Origin: Bin5 sp965221345
GTDB taxonomy: Bacteria; Chloroflexota; Anaerolineae; Caldilineales; Caldilineaceae
Direction: 5' to 3'
Assembly: GCA_965221345.1 (NCBI GenBank)
Contig: CBDCSD010000001.1
Coordinates: 124,001 to 188,000 of the forward strand
DNA: 64,000 nt
Shown: positions 27,261 through 35,886 of the stretch, one piece after another
Position numbering within the stretch: the stretch's first letter is position 1
How the letters are laid out: each line of letters begins with the position of its first letter
Translations under genes and position numbers: made by a program
Notes under the pieces: generated by a model
Databases searched by the model: none
What the model saw: the letters and a program-made list of their open reading frames with translations, nothing else
What the model was told of the DNA's origin: nothing

Positions 27261-27815
27261 ATGAAACGCACAGTCGCACTCACTCTGATCCTCGTGGTCC
27301 TGCTGCTCGGCGCTTTCAGCAGCAGCGCCGGCGCCCGCGATGCGGCCCAGTTAAGCCCCGCTGACAATTTTCATGCGCTGACATTGCTCGCTGCCCGTCC
27401 AGCCAGCGGTTTTGAGCTGTACGAGAATATCCATGAGTATATGTGGAAACCGGTCTATGTGATGGGCACAGTCGATTATGCACTTCCGCAGTCCATTGAA
27501 GGCCAGCTTATTTTTATCAGCACCTGGCAAGGCGAAGGCCACAAGGTCTTCCCGACCGGTTTCGATTTCGCGTACAATGACTCGCCGGCAATCTATTTTG
27601 GTGACGTGCCCATCGTGGGCGATGCGATTATTCACCTTCCGCCCGGCATGGAGTTCCCGGACGGCGACTTCGAGCTGGTGGGCAATGTCTGCGGAATTCA
27701 GAAGTTTCATTCGTTTGAGCAGCCCGGCGCTGCTTATCCTGTGATCTGCATAGCGGCAGACGGGCAGCTGCGAATTCGCGAATTGCCAGTGATCATAAAC
27801 TGGCTGGACGAATAA
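27261..27815 (+). CDS. small secreted protein of unknown function
   Basis: A 184-residue protein with a clear signal peptide (KRTVALTLILVVLLLGAF, cleavage after SSAGA). The mature part is about 160 residues with several aromatic beta-like segments (YMWKPVYVMGTVDYALP, GQLIFISTW) and a pair of cysteines (NVCGIQ and ICIAAD) that could form a disulfide. GGGAGG precedes the ATG at a good distance. I do not recognise the family. It lies between the two FN3 genes and could be exported alongside them, but its codon pattern and separate promoter suggest an independent unit. Confidence 0.75.
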   Translation: MKRTVALTLILVVLLLGAFSSSAGARDAAQLSPADNFHALTLLAARPASGFELYENIHEYMWKPVYVMGTVDYALPQSIEGQLIFISTWQGEGHKVFPTGFDFAYNDSPAIYFGDVPIVGDAIIHLPPGMEFPDGDFELVGNVCGIQKFHSFEQPGAAYPVICIAADGQLRIRELPVIINWLDE

Positions 27816-28075
27816 GCGCCAGCCAGCCCTGCCCGGCCCTGCCCGGCCAAAAGAAGCTGCCGTTGCCGTTCTGCAGTTGCTTTTCCTGCCGTTGCCCTTG
27901 ACCTTCTTCGTGGCCCTTAGCGGCCCTTCGTGGACAAAGGTTTTGACCTTGCAGTTGCAGTTCTTAGTAGCCCTTCGCAGCCCCCTCCCCCCTCTCTCTC
28001 CTGGCATCCTACTCCTTCGCTCACCCTCACCATAACTCACCCATTTTTTGGGATTCACCCGCAAAATCTCCAGGT

Positions 28076-28104
28076 TTGACAAATAAATAGTGAGATAATA
28101 TGAT
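28076..28104 (+). promoter_or_regulatory. strong sigma-70-type promoter of the second FN3 gene
   Basis: TTGACA (28076-28081), a 17-bp spacer and TATGAT (28099-28104), duplicated from 23870-23898 with a few spacer changes. The ~130-nt leader is also conserved, including a small GGCCA/TGGCC inverted repeat. Confidence 0.85.
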
Positions 28105-28233
28105 CATGGCCATAAAAACAGCGGCCAAAGTAATTCCGTAAACTCTTGCCACCAGGCTGGTCAAGTTCAACAATCGGGCAAATATAATCTGTCCTTCCAT
28201 TGATATGCTGAACACATCTGGAGGTTGAGACCC

Positions 28234-30609
28234 ATGTTGCAACCGCGCAATGGTTTGACGGCCCTGCTAGGGCCCGGCGGGTGGCTGTCGATTGCCCTCC
28301 TGGCCGTCGCCGTCTTCCTGTTTTTCACGCAACTGGCCTCTGCGCAACAGACTTCCACGCAACCCGCCATCTCCGTGCCGGCTCTGACTGCGCAGTCCAG
28401 CAGCAGCGCAGTGGACTTGAGTTGGACCGCCGTAACCGGCGCGGAACGCTACGAGTTCTGGGTGTGGGACAGCGTCAACGAAGGGCGGTTTATTGGAGGA
28501 GACAGCCTCACCGGCACGACCTACACGCACGCCGACGTTACCGTCGGCACGACCTACCACTACGCCATCCGCACAGTGAACGCCGACGGCCAACGGAGCG
28601 CATGGTCCGAGTATGTCTCTGTGACCGTACCCGCGCCGCCGGGCTCCGTGCCGGCTCTGACTGCGCAGCCCGGCGCCGGCGAAGTGGTCCTGAGTTGGAC
28701 CGTCGTAACGAGCGCGGAACGCTACGAGCTCTGGGTGTGGGACAGCGTCAACGAAGGGCGGTATATTGGAGGAAACAGCCTCACCGGCACGACCTACACG
28801 CACGCTGACGTTACCGTCGGCACGACCTACCACTACACCATCCACACAGTGAACGCCGACGGGCAGTATGGTCCATGGTCCGAGTATGTCTCTGCCACTC
28901 CGCTGCAGGAACAACAGGACCTGCAACACACAGCCACGCCGACAGCCACGAATACATCTACACCGTCGCCGACGCCGACGATTACGCCTACGCCGCGGGC
29001 GCCTTTGCCGCCGCCGCCCTCCTTGCCGTCACAGCCGAAAGACGCGCCGCACACAGCCACGCCGACAGCCACGAATACATCTACACCGTCGGCTACACCG
29101 TCGGTCACGGCTGTCCCTACATCTACGTCGACGTCGACATCTACACCGACAGCCACACATACGCCGGAGGACTCCTTACCGCGGGATCCGCGACACACAG
29201 CCACGCCGACGGACACGCCGACTGCTACACCGACAGCCACGCCGACGGACACACCGACTGCTACACCGACAACCACGCCGACAGACACGCCGACCGTTAC
29301 ACCGACAGCGACGGCTACACCACCTGCTGTTCCGTCGTTGGCGGCAGCGGCAACTGAGAGCAGTGTGATGCTGAGGTGGTCAACGGTGACAGGCGCTGCG
29401 CGTTACGAACTGTGGGTGTGGGACAGCGTCATCGATGGGCGGCAGATAGGCGGAAACAGTCTGACGGGCAGGACCTTCACACATGCCGACGTCGTTGCCG
29501 GCAGGACTTACCACTACGCTGTCCGCTCAGTGGGCGCCACTGGAGTGCCGAGCGCATGGTCGCCTTATACGCTTGCAATGATAGCTTCGCACACGCCCAC
29601 TCCGACGGACACGCCGACTGCTACACACACAGCCACCCCGACGGACACGCCGACTGCTACACACACGCCCACTCCGACGGACACGCCGACTGCTACACAC
29701 ACAGCCACTCCGACGGACACGCCGACTGCTACACACACAGCCACTCCGACCGCGACACACACACTGGAGGCTCAGGGACAACAGAGTGAGCCAACGGCTA
29801 CAGGCACGCCGACCGCGACAGTCGCATGTAGGCTGGGGTCGCAAAAACCAAGAGCTCTTACAGGTGTTATCGTTGTTATTGTGAGTTCGGGTCCCTGGGG
29901 TGCCGACGACGCGGGTGTTGGTTGGAGCTCCCCTTGCGAAACGCCGGACGACTACCACGTCAACTGGGGGCTCGCGGGTCAAGATTTTCCCACCGGACCA
30001 AACAACAATGGGTATACGACTGATACTTCCTATGACATTACTACGGGCATGTTTACAGTCGGGGATTACAAAGTGCGGATTCGCGCTCGCTATGGCGACG
30101 GAAATGGACCCTGGTCCAGATCCGTCACATTCAACAATGGGCCAATAGAACGTCCGACTTCCACACCCACAGCCACGCCCCTCGTCACGCATACGCCCAC
30201 GGCTACACCCCTGGTGACACACACGCCTACGGCCACACCTACGGTAACGGCCACTCCTCTGCCCGCCGGGCCTGTACTGACAACAGAGGTGATTGGGAAC
30301 TCTGTGAAGGTTAGTTGGACAGCTGTGCCCGGTGCTTGGATCTACCAGTTGTATGTGAAGAATAGGTCTGGTGGAGGGTATTGGCAGATTGGGGGTGACA
30401 ATCTGACGGATACGACCTACACGCACACTGATGTTGAGGCGGGGAAAACTTACGTCTACATCGTCCGCGCAGGTGTCACAGGGGGAGGGGCAACCGATTG
30501 GTCGACTAGGGTGGCCGCGATTATGCCTGGACCGACAGCCACACCGACTCCTACAGTCACTGCGACGGCCACTGCGACGGTCACTCCAACAGCCACACCG
30601 ACTCCCTGA
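28234..30609 (+). CDS. secreted multi-domain fibronectin type III protein with Thr/Pro linkers, copy 2
   Basis: A 791-residue paralog of the 24028 gene with the same signal peptide, FN3 order and ending. ATG 28234 matches the start of copy 1 (MLQPR); a TTG at 28225 is less likely. The two differ mainly in linkers: here a 36-bp minisatellite at 29590-29762 adds copies of TATPTDTPTATH, and TPTATPTATPTD units expand the first linker. The divergent fourth FN3 domain (PDDYHVNWGLAGQDF) and the last domain (PVLTTEVIGNSVKVSW) carry scattered substitutions, so the copies are diverging rather than fresh. It is probably a cell-surface or matrix protein. Confidence 0.9.
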   Translation: MLQPRNGLTALLGPGGWLSIALLAVAVFLFFTQLASAQQTSTQPAISVPALTAQSSSSAVDLSWTAVTGAERYEFWVWDSVNEGRFIGGDSLTGTTYTHADVTVGTTYHYAIRTVNADGQRSAWSEYVSVTVPAPPGSVPALTAQPGAGEVVLSWTVVTSAERYELWVWDSVNEGRYIGGNSLTGTTYTHADVTVGTTYHYTIHTVNADGQYGPWSEYVSATPLQEQQDLQHTATPTATNTSTPSPTPTITPTPRAPLPPPPSLPSQPKDAPHTATPTATNTSTPSATPSVTAVPTSTSTSTSTPTATHTPEDSLPRDPRHTATPTDTPTATPTATPTDTPTATPTTTPTDTPTVTPTATATPPAVPSLAAAATESSVMLRWSTVTGAARYELWVWDSVIDGRQIGGNSLTGRTFTHADVVAGRTYHYAVRSVGATGVPSAWSPYTLAMIASHTPTPTDTPTATHTATPTDTPTATHTPTPTDTPTATHTATPTDTPTATHTATPTATHTLEAQGQQSEPTATGTPTATVACRLGSQKPRALTGVIVVIVSSGPWGADDAGVGWSSPCETPDDYHVNWGLAGQDFPTGPNNNGYTTDTSYDITTGMFTVGDYKVRIRARYGDGNGPWSRSVTFNNGPIERPTSTPTATPLVTHTPTATPLVTHTPTATPTVTATPLPAGPVLTTEVIGNSVKVSWTAVPGAWIYQLYVKNRSGGGYWQIGGDNLTDTTYTHTDVEAGKTYVYIVRAGVTGGGATDWSTRVAAIMPGPTATPTPTVTATATATVTPTATPTP
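29590..29762 (+). repeat. 36-bp coding minisatellite in FN3 copy 2
   Basis: Four full units and a partial one, each holding gacggacacgccgactgct, encode TATPTDTPTATH-type 12-residue repeats. The corresponding place in copy 1 has only a short linker. Confidence 0.85.
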
Positions 30610-31438
30610 CACTCTGAAACAGGGTCAGGAGCATACAGCGACACCAGAAGCTACTCTTACACCCTCAGCGACAGCCACTGCCCGCACCGGTTCTGCCCGG
30701 CCAAAAGAAGTTGCCGTTGCCGTTCTGCAGTTGCTTTTCCTGCCGTTGCCCTTGACCTTCTTCGTGGCCCTTAGCGGCCCTTCGCGGCCCTTCGTGGACA
30801 AAAAGAAGCTGCAGTTGCAGTTGCCCTTCGCGGACAAAAGATGTTCGCAGTTACGCGAAGGCCAAAGGAGCAAAACGCGGGTCCACCATGATCGAATAAC
30901 CATTGCTGGCGCTGTCGACCTGGTCGTCATGCCGAGCACCGGGAAACTCGGCCGCCTCATTGACAAAAGCCGCGTTCCACGCCGCCCGCACCAGCAAAAC
31001 ATCCCACTAACCACTATCCACTGCAGTTTGGGCGGTCGGGCCTTCGGCCCTCCCTTGTACGGGGGGATGCCCCCCGCAACGCCCCCCTCCAAAAACACGC
31101 CTCCCGAACGGTACGCCGTCTTCGCAGCATGTCGGCTGTCAAGCAAGGCGGCGGCCAACCAATTACGTATCGAGATAGCCTGAAGGGTGGCAGCGATGAA
31201 GGGCTGGTCAAGAAGGGCACGGCAGCAGGGGCGAGTGGCATGAAAACCGTGCTACAGCAATCCTGAAAATCCTTCAATCCTGCAAATCCTGATTCAGACA
31301 GCGGCTGCCCAAAAATCTGGGATGCACCCGCATAACGCGAAGCGGTAACGCATCAGACACTGTGCGCGCATATAGCAAAGTGGTACGCCCCCACCCTCGG
31401 CCTATCCCTTTCAGCAAACTACGTCGCACAGCCAGAAT
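30610..31438. other. gene-free spacer made of dispersed repeats
   Basis: In order: a tail duplicated from the end of FN3 copy 1 (30610-30690), GTGGACAAA-type repeats (about 30700-30845), CCACTAACCACTATCCACT (31004-31022), a partial GC-rich repeat (31030-31101), ATCCTG..ATTCAGAC repeats (about 31260-31295) and a copy of the GCGAAGCGGTA repeat (about 31330-31385). No gene is supported. Confidence 0.6.
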
Positions 31439-31467
31439 TTGTGGCTGCATTTCCGATGTGCTATAGT
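31439..31467 (+). promoter_or_regulatory. promoter of tRNA-Val
   Basis: TTGTGG (31439-31444), a 17-bp spacer and TATAGT (31462-31467), placing transcription start a few nucleotides before the tRNA. Confidence 0.6.
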
Positions 31468-31482
31468 TGAAACCTGACATCC

Positions 31483-31557
<75 letters not shown>

Positions 31558-31875
31558 CTTGGCCGTTGCCGTTGGCCCCAGCATTTTGGACACTTTGCAG
31601 TAACCTGATAACTTGGTAACGGCCAGACGGATATGGGCAAGTTGCGTGCAAAGGACGAAACTGGTAGCGCCTTGAACCATTCGCGCCTCTTTCAAGCAAA
31701 GGCGCATGCAACAACCTCTTCAGGCTGGAGAGCATACGTTTACCCCTTCTGCCGAACACACCTCACTTGATGGCTCGGTGCAGGTAGGTTCGGTATATTT
31801 CTATAGAATCTGCACGTTTAGCTGCTAGGTCGAGTTGTACCGGCACTCAAAGAAGAGCGCTACAGGAGAAAGGTA

Positions 31876-32344
31876 ATGCGCAATCATCTGTTTCACACCA
31901 GAATGGCCGCCGTATTGATAGCCGCCGCCGTATTCCTGTCCGGTTGTCATCACTGGATGTCACCCCGTAAATGGATGCCATCCCATTCGCGAATGGATCG
32001 AATTTATCGTTCGGATCGTTCCGCAGCCAAGTCAAGCTGGCGGGTTTCCAAGGCGGATCGTCCGGGCTACACCGTGGCCATGGTAGCGAAAGCCTTGCGA
32101 ATCTACGACGCCAAGGGGCGGGAGGCCACCGTTGCCTTCTACAACTCCCCGCAAAGCGTGGACGGCGAGTGGTATGTCTTTATTGCCGACGAGAACAATG
32201 ACATAATCGCCCACCCCAATCCCGACGTGGTCGGCGCAAACCTGCTGGACGAAACGGGGGTGGATATCACCGGCTATCGGCATGGCGAAGTGATAGCCGG
32301 CGCCACCGAGGAAGGGAAATGGGTCGATTATATCTACCTCAACC
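31876..32344 (+). pseudogene. double-Cache lipoprotein gene, 5' piece split by IS66
   Basis: AGGAG precedes ATG 31876. The product starts with a lipoprotein signal (AVLIAAAVFLSGC, lipobox LSGC) and the first Cache-like domain (PGYTVAMVAKALRIYDAKGREATVAFYN, DGEWYVFIADENNDIIAHPNPDVVG). The insertion falls after KWVDYIYLN; translation then runs 3 codons into the element and stops. Removing the element and one copy of its target duplication joins this piece in frame to 33906-34402, giving a 321-residue lipoprotein with two tandem Cache domains. The truncated product still carries one domain and may be made. Cache domains sense small extracellular molecules; here no kinase or chemoreceptor output is attached. 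Confidence 0.85.
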
Positions 32345-33897
32345 GTAACTACTAAGCCTGATTTGTAGAAGGGATGAAGGGTTGGTCAAGGAATGCGTTG
32401 TAGATGGCATCAATGGCATTGAGGCCGTGTTTGCGAGCGGTTGAGATATAGGAACGGATGGCGCAGAAGGTATCGGCGCCCTCTAGTGTGCGGAAGGCGC
32501 CAGAGACTTTCTGTTGCACCTTGATCATGCGCACATCGCGCTCGGCCTGGTTGTTGTCAAAGGGGATGCGGAAGTCATACATAAAGGCCAAGACGCCAGA
32601 TTTATGTTTGAGCAGGCGGTCGAGCAAGTTTTTTGGAGGCGATTGTTTGGGGCGGCCGCGCGGTCTGGGGTGGGTCTGTGCGGGGGGCGGGTTGGCCGCG
32701 AGTCCTTGGGCAATGAGCGCATCGTACGCGGCCGCGTAGTCGGTCAAGCGCTCTGGGGGCAAGGCAGTGTACGCTTCCGCGGTCGATGCGACTGCGGCCT
32801 TGATGGTGTGCAACAAGCGGGCCATCTCTTCAGCCCATGCTTGGTCGTATTGCTCGTGAATAAAGCGCAGTTCGCGCAGATGATGGACGTTGCAGAATGC
32901 GTGCTGGCAGTCGGGAAACTGGAGGTAGGAGGCCCAGTGGTCATGGACCGCGACACCTGGATAGCTGGACAAGATGCCGCCGGCTCGCATGCCGACATGC
33001 CCCCGTCTGTCATGGACATGGTAGTGGGTCAGCATGGCTGTGCTGGCCACGTGCAGCCACTGCAACCGGCCCTCGACACGCAAGCCGCTCTCATCGAAAT
33101 GGACAACAGGGGCGGCGAGGAGTTGTTGTTGGATGTGCGCCCGACTCGCTTGGGTGCGGGTGACCAGTTGGCGGTTGTCGGCGATGAGGACCGCCTCCGA
33201 GGGCGCGTGTCCGTAGAAATCGGTCAGCAACTCGGTCGTGCGCGCCAGCGGTATCAACTGATAGTTGTGCAGATAGCAGGCTTGCGCTTTCAGACGCGGA
33301 CCATATTGGGTCGGTTGGCTCACGCCGGCCGGAAAGGCAGCCTGCACGCGCACGCCACAGCCAGGACACTGCTTGACCTCTGCCTGATGCTCGGTCACTT
33401 CGATGCCCAGCGGCGGAATATCGAACACCTGCCGTTTCACCTGGCCCACGGCAGCCACCGCCTTCAACTCTGTTTGGCAGTGCGGGCAACCCGGCAGCGC
33501 ATGGCGGATGACATGCTGCGGTTCTTCCACTTGCGTCAAAGTCTGGCCTTTGTGACCAGGTTGCCCCCCGCGCGGACGCTTGCCAGACTGACGCAGACTC
33601 TGGCTTCTGCGCTTCTTCAGACCGTCGCTGCTCGGCGGCTTGCCGCTGTTGCGACTGTCTTTCGCCAATTGATCCTGCAATGCCTGGATCAACACCTGAT
33701 GCGCTGCCAATTGCTCCTGCAAAACCAGGATCAACTCGATCAGGCTCTCTTGGTCTAATCGCTTCAGTTGCTCACGATCGGCTGCCACGTAGTCGCTCAT
33801 AATATACATTCTAACGCATCTACCATTGGATTCACATTAGCTTACCGTTTGCTTTCCGTCTGATCCCTGGCCTGTTATCCTATGGCTTAGTAGTTAC
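32345..33897. mobile_element. IS66-family insertion sequence, complete
   Basis: A 1553-bp element with terminal inverted repeats GTAACTACTAAGCC / GGCTTAGTAGTTAC at its outer ends (IS66-family ends begin GTAA) and an exact 8-bp target duplication CCTCAACC at 32337-32344 and 33898-33905. It carries one transposase gene and no TnpA/TnpB accessory genes, as in the ISBst12-type subgroup. Intact ends, gene and duplication point to a recent insertion. Confidence 0.95.
32352..33809 (-). CDS. IS66-family transposase (TnpC type)
   Basis: A 485-residue protein. An N-terminal leucine-zipper-like helix (LIELILVLQEQLAAHQ) is followed by the NSGKPPSSDG segment, a zinc-finger region with CPHC and CPGC, and the DDE core: first Asp in VVHFDESGLRVEG, second in VAVHDHWASY, Glu in NNQAERDVRMIKVQQK. 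The C-terminal tail (TFCAIRSYISTARKHGLNAIDAI) matches the family. The stop codon lies inside the left terminal repeat. Start is ATG 33809 or ATG 33800; neither has a strong ribosome-binding site, usual for insertion sequences. It looks fully intact. Confidence 0.95.
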   Translation of the reverse strand: MYIMSDYVAADREQLKRLDQESLIELILVLQEQLAAHQVLIQALQDQLAKDSRNSGKPPSSDGLKKRRSQSLRQSGKRPRGGQPGHKGQTLTQVEEPQHVIRHALPGCPHCQTELKAVAAVGQVKRQVFDIPPLGIEVTEHQAEVKQCPGCGVRVQAAFPAGVSQPTQYGPRLKAQACYLHNYQLIPLARTTELLTDFYGHAPSEAVLIADNRQLVTRTQASRAHIQQQLLAAPVVHFDESGLRVEGRLQWLHVASTAMLTHYHVHDRRGHVGMRAGGILSSYPGVAVHDHWASYLQFPDCQHAFCNVHHLRELRFIHEQYDQAWAEEMARLLHTIKAAVASTAEAYTALPPERLTDYAAAYDALIAQGLAANPPPAQTHPRPRGRPKQSPPKNLLDRLLKHKSGVLAFMYDFRIPFDNNQAERDVRMIKVQQKVSGAFRTLEGADTFCAIRSYISTARKHGLNAIDAIYNAFLDQPFIPSTNQA

Positions 33898-33905
33898 CCT
33901 CAACC

Positions 33906-34402
33906 TTGCCACCGGCAACCAGGAGTACAAGCTTGCCTGGGTGGTTAGGCACGATGGACTGATCTTCATATCCGGCTGGTACCAGGTTCTGCCCGGCCTG
34001 TCTCTGGGCGTGACCAAGGCGCAACCGGCCGAACCGGCCGAATTTACCGTCGCCATGGTGGACAAGGCGGTTCGGTACTACAAGGCGCATGGCCGGGAAG
34101 AAGCCGTGAACTATTACAACACGCCGGAAAGCGTGGATGGGGAATGGTATGTCTTCATCCTTGATGAGAACGATATCATGATCGCCCACGCCAACCCGGA
34201 CCTGCGGGGCGAAGATATGAAGGGTGATCTGGGCCTCGACGTTTCCGGTTACCGGTACGGCGACCTGCTGCTCAGCGCCACCGAGGAGGGGCTGTGGGTA
34301 GATTATCACTTCCTCAATCTTGCCACCGGTGACGAAGCGGTCAAGCACTCTTGGGTGGTGCGCCACGATGGAGTACTCATCGGCTCCGGCTGGTATGAAT
34401 AG
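33906..34402 (+). pseudogene. double-Cache lipoprotein gene, 3' piece split by IS66
   Basis: This continues the reading frame of 31876-32344 after the target duplication: LATGNQEYKLAWVVRHDG, then a short linker and the second Cache domain (FTVAMVDKAVRYYKAHGREEA, DGEWYVFILDENDIMIAHANPD), ending with SWVVRHDGVLIGSGWYE. Both halves end with the same LATG and VVRHDG motifs, showing a tandem domain duplication in the ancestral protein. It now lacks start codon and signal peptide, although a GTG near 33941 is possible. Confidence 0.85.
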
Positions 34403-34447
34403 ACTCTCGGCGGATGCCCTCTGGGCGCGGTGATAAGCCTGAAATGC

Positions 34448-34482
34448 AGGGGCGCTCGACCGGGCGCCCCTGTTGTTCTTTT
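34448..34482 (+). terminator. rho-independent terminator of the Cache lipoprotein gene
   Basis: Arms AGGGGCGC (34448-34455) and GCGCCCCT (34464-34471) with an 8-nt loop, followed by the T-rich tract TGTTGTTCTTTT. Confidence 0.8.
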
Positions 34483-34520
34483 GCGCCAGAGACGCGCGTA
34501 ACAGCTTTTACAGGTGTTTC

Positions 34521-35768
34521 ATGTTGATTGATGGGCTTCCCCACGGGAGCGCAGTGCAGGCCGCAGCCGCAGCCTATGCCGGCCAGCTTGAACAACTCAT
34601 CGACCTCTGCATCGCCGTCCAGCAGATCCCCGCCCCCACCGGCGCCGAGACCGAGCGGGCCAGGTGGGTGGAGAACCGCATGCGGGCCATCGGCCTCGCC
34701 GATGTCGCCCGCGATGCGTTGGGCAATGTCTATGGCCGGGTCCGCGGCCCGCGCCCGCAGGCCCAACCTGCCCTGCTCGTGTCCGCCCATACCGATACCG
34801 TCTTCCCGCCTGAAACCGACCTGCGCTTGCGCCGTCTCAACAATGGATTGATCCGCGGGCCCGGCATTGGCGACAACTCGACCGGCGTTGCCGCCCTGCT
34901 CACCCTCGCCAAAACGTTGATGCAACTCGCCGCGCCGCCCGTCGACATCTGGCTTGTCGCCAACTCGATGGAAGAGGGCGTCGGCGACCTGCGCGGCATG
35001 CGCCGGGTCGTGGATCGGCTGGCGGCGGAAACGGATGGGGCAAACCGTAGTGCAGATCCTTCTCGCAACAGGCGCGGCGCCTTGGGCGCTGTGATCGTGC
35101 TCGAAGGAATGGGCCTGGGCCGCATCGTCCACCAGGCCTTGGGCGTGCACCGCTATCGTACATCCGCCGTCGCGCCGGGGGGCCATAGTTGGGGGGACTT
35201 CGGCGCAGCCAGCGCTGTTCACGGACTGGTATCGCTGGCGGATGAGATGGTGAGATTGCAGCTTCCCCAGACACCGCGTACAACGTTCAATATCGGCCGC
35301 ATCGGTGGCGGCACCTCCGTCAATACCATCGCCCAGGAGGCCTGGATGGAGTTGGACCTGCGCAGCGAATCACCGCAAACGCTGGTCTGGCTGGACGGGC
35401 AGATTGGAAAGATCGTAGAGCGCCACGTGCATGCGCACCGCGCCCACGACGACGGCCTGACTCTATGCCATGAACGGATCGGCAATCGGCCCGCAGGCGC
35501 GCTCCCTTTTCAGCATCCACTCGTACAGGCCGCCTCCACGATTCTGCAGGAGATCGGCGTGAAGGAACGCGCTGATGCGCGCATCAGCAGCACAGATGCC
35601 AATGTGCCCCTCAGCCGTAACATTCCCGCCGTTTGTGTGGGCCTTACCGATGGCGGCGATGCCCACCGTCTGAGTGAATGGATCGACCCATTGCCTTTGG
35701 TAAAGGGGATGCAGCAGTTGCTCTACCTTACCTGGTGGAGCGCTGCGTGGTTGACTAATAGTGGTTAG
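34521..35768 (+). CDS. M20-family metallopeptidase
   Basis: A 415-residue di-zinc amidohydrolase/peptidase. Metal-site residues appear in order: H90/D92 (SAHTDTVF), D118 (GIGDNSTG), the catalytic and metal Glu pair at 151-152 (SMEEGVGDL), an Asp in STDANVPLS and a late His in GGDAHRL. The lid/dimerisation domain sits in the middle (GGHSWGDFG). ATG 34521 is chosen because AGGTG precedes it and homology begins shortly after; an upstream in-frame start at 34473 overlaps the terminator. It lacks a signal peptide, so it likely acts on small peptides or N-acyl amino acids in the cytoplasm. Confidence 0.88.
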   Translation: MLIDGLPHGSAVQAAAAAYAGQLEQLIDLCIAVQQIPAPTGAETERARWVENRMRAIGLADVARDALGNVYGRVRGPRPQAQPALLVSAHTDTVFPPETDLRLRRLNNGLIRGPGIGDNSTGVAALLTLAKTLMQLAAPPVDIWLVANSMEEGVGDLRGMRRVVDRLAAETDGANRSADPSRNRRGALGAVIVLEGMGLGRIVHQALGVHRYRTSAVAPGGHSWGDFGAASAVHGLVSLADEMVRLQLPQTPRTTFNIGRIGGGTSVNTIAQEAWMELDLRSESPQTLVWLDGQIGKIVERHVHAHRAHDDGLTLCHERIGNRPAGALPFQHPLVQAASTILQEIGVKERADARISSTDANVPLSRNIPAVCVGLTDGGDAHRLSEWIDPLPLVKGMQQLLYLTWWSAAWLTNSG

Positions 35769-35886
35769 TGGCAAACCCCGGTGGCCAGTGGTCTTACTCT
35801 CCACGGGCCGCGATTCACTTCGCGTTCAGTCAACGAAGTGGTAGCCTACTTAACCACACCCACTGTAATGCACAGGAGCAACGGAG

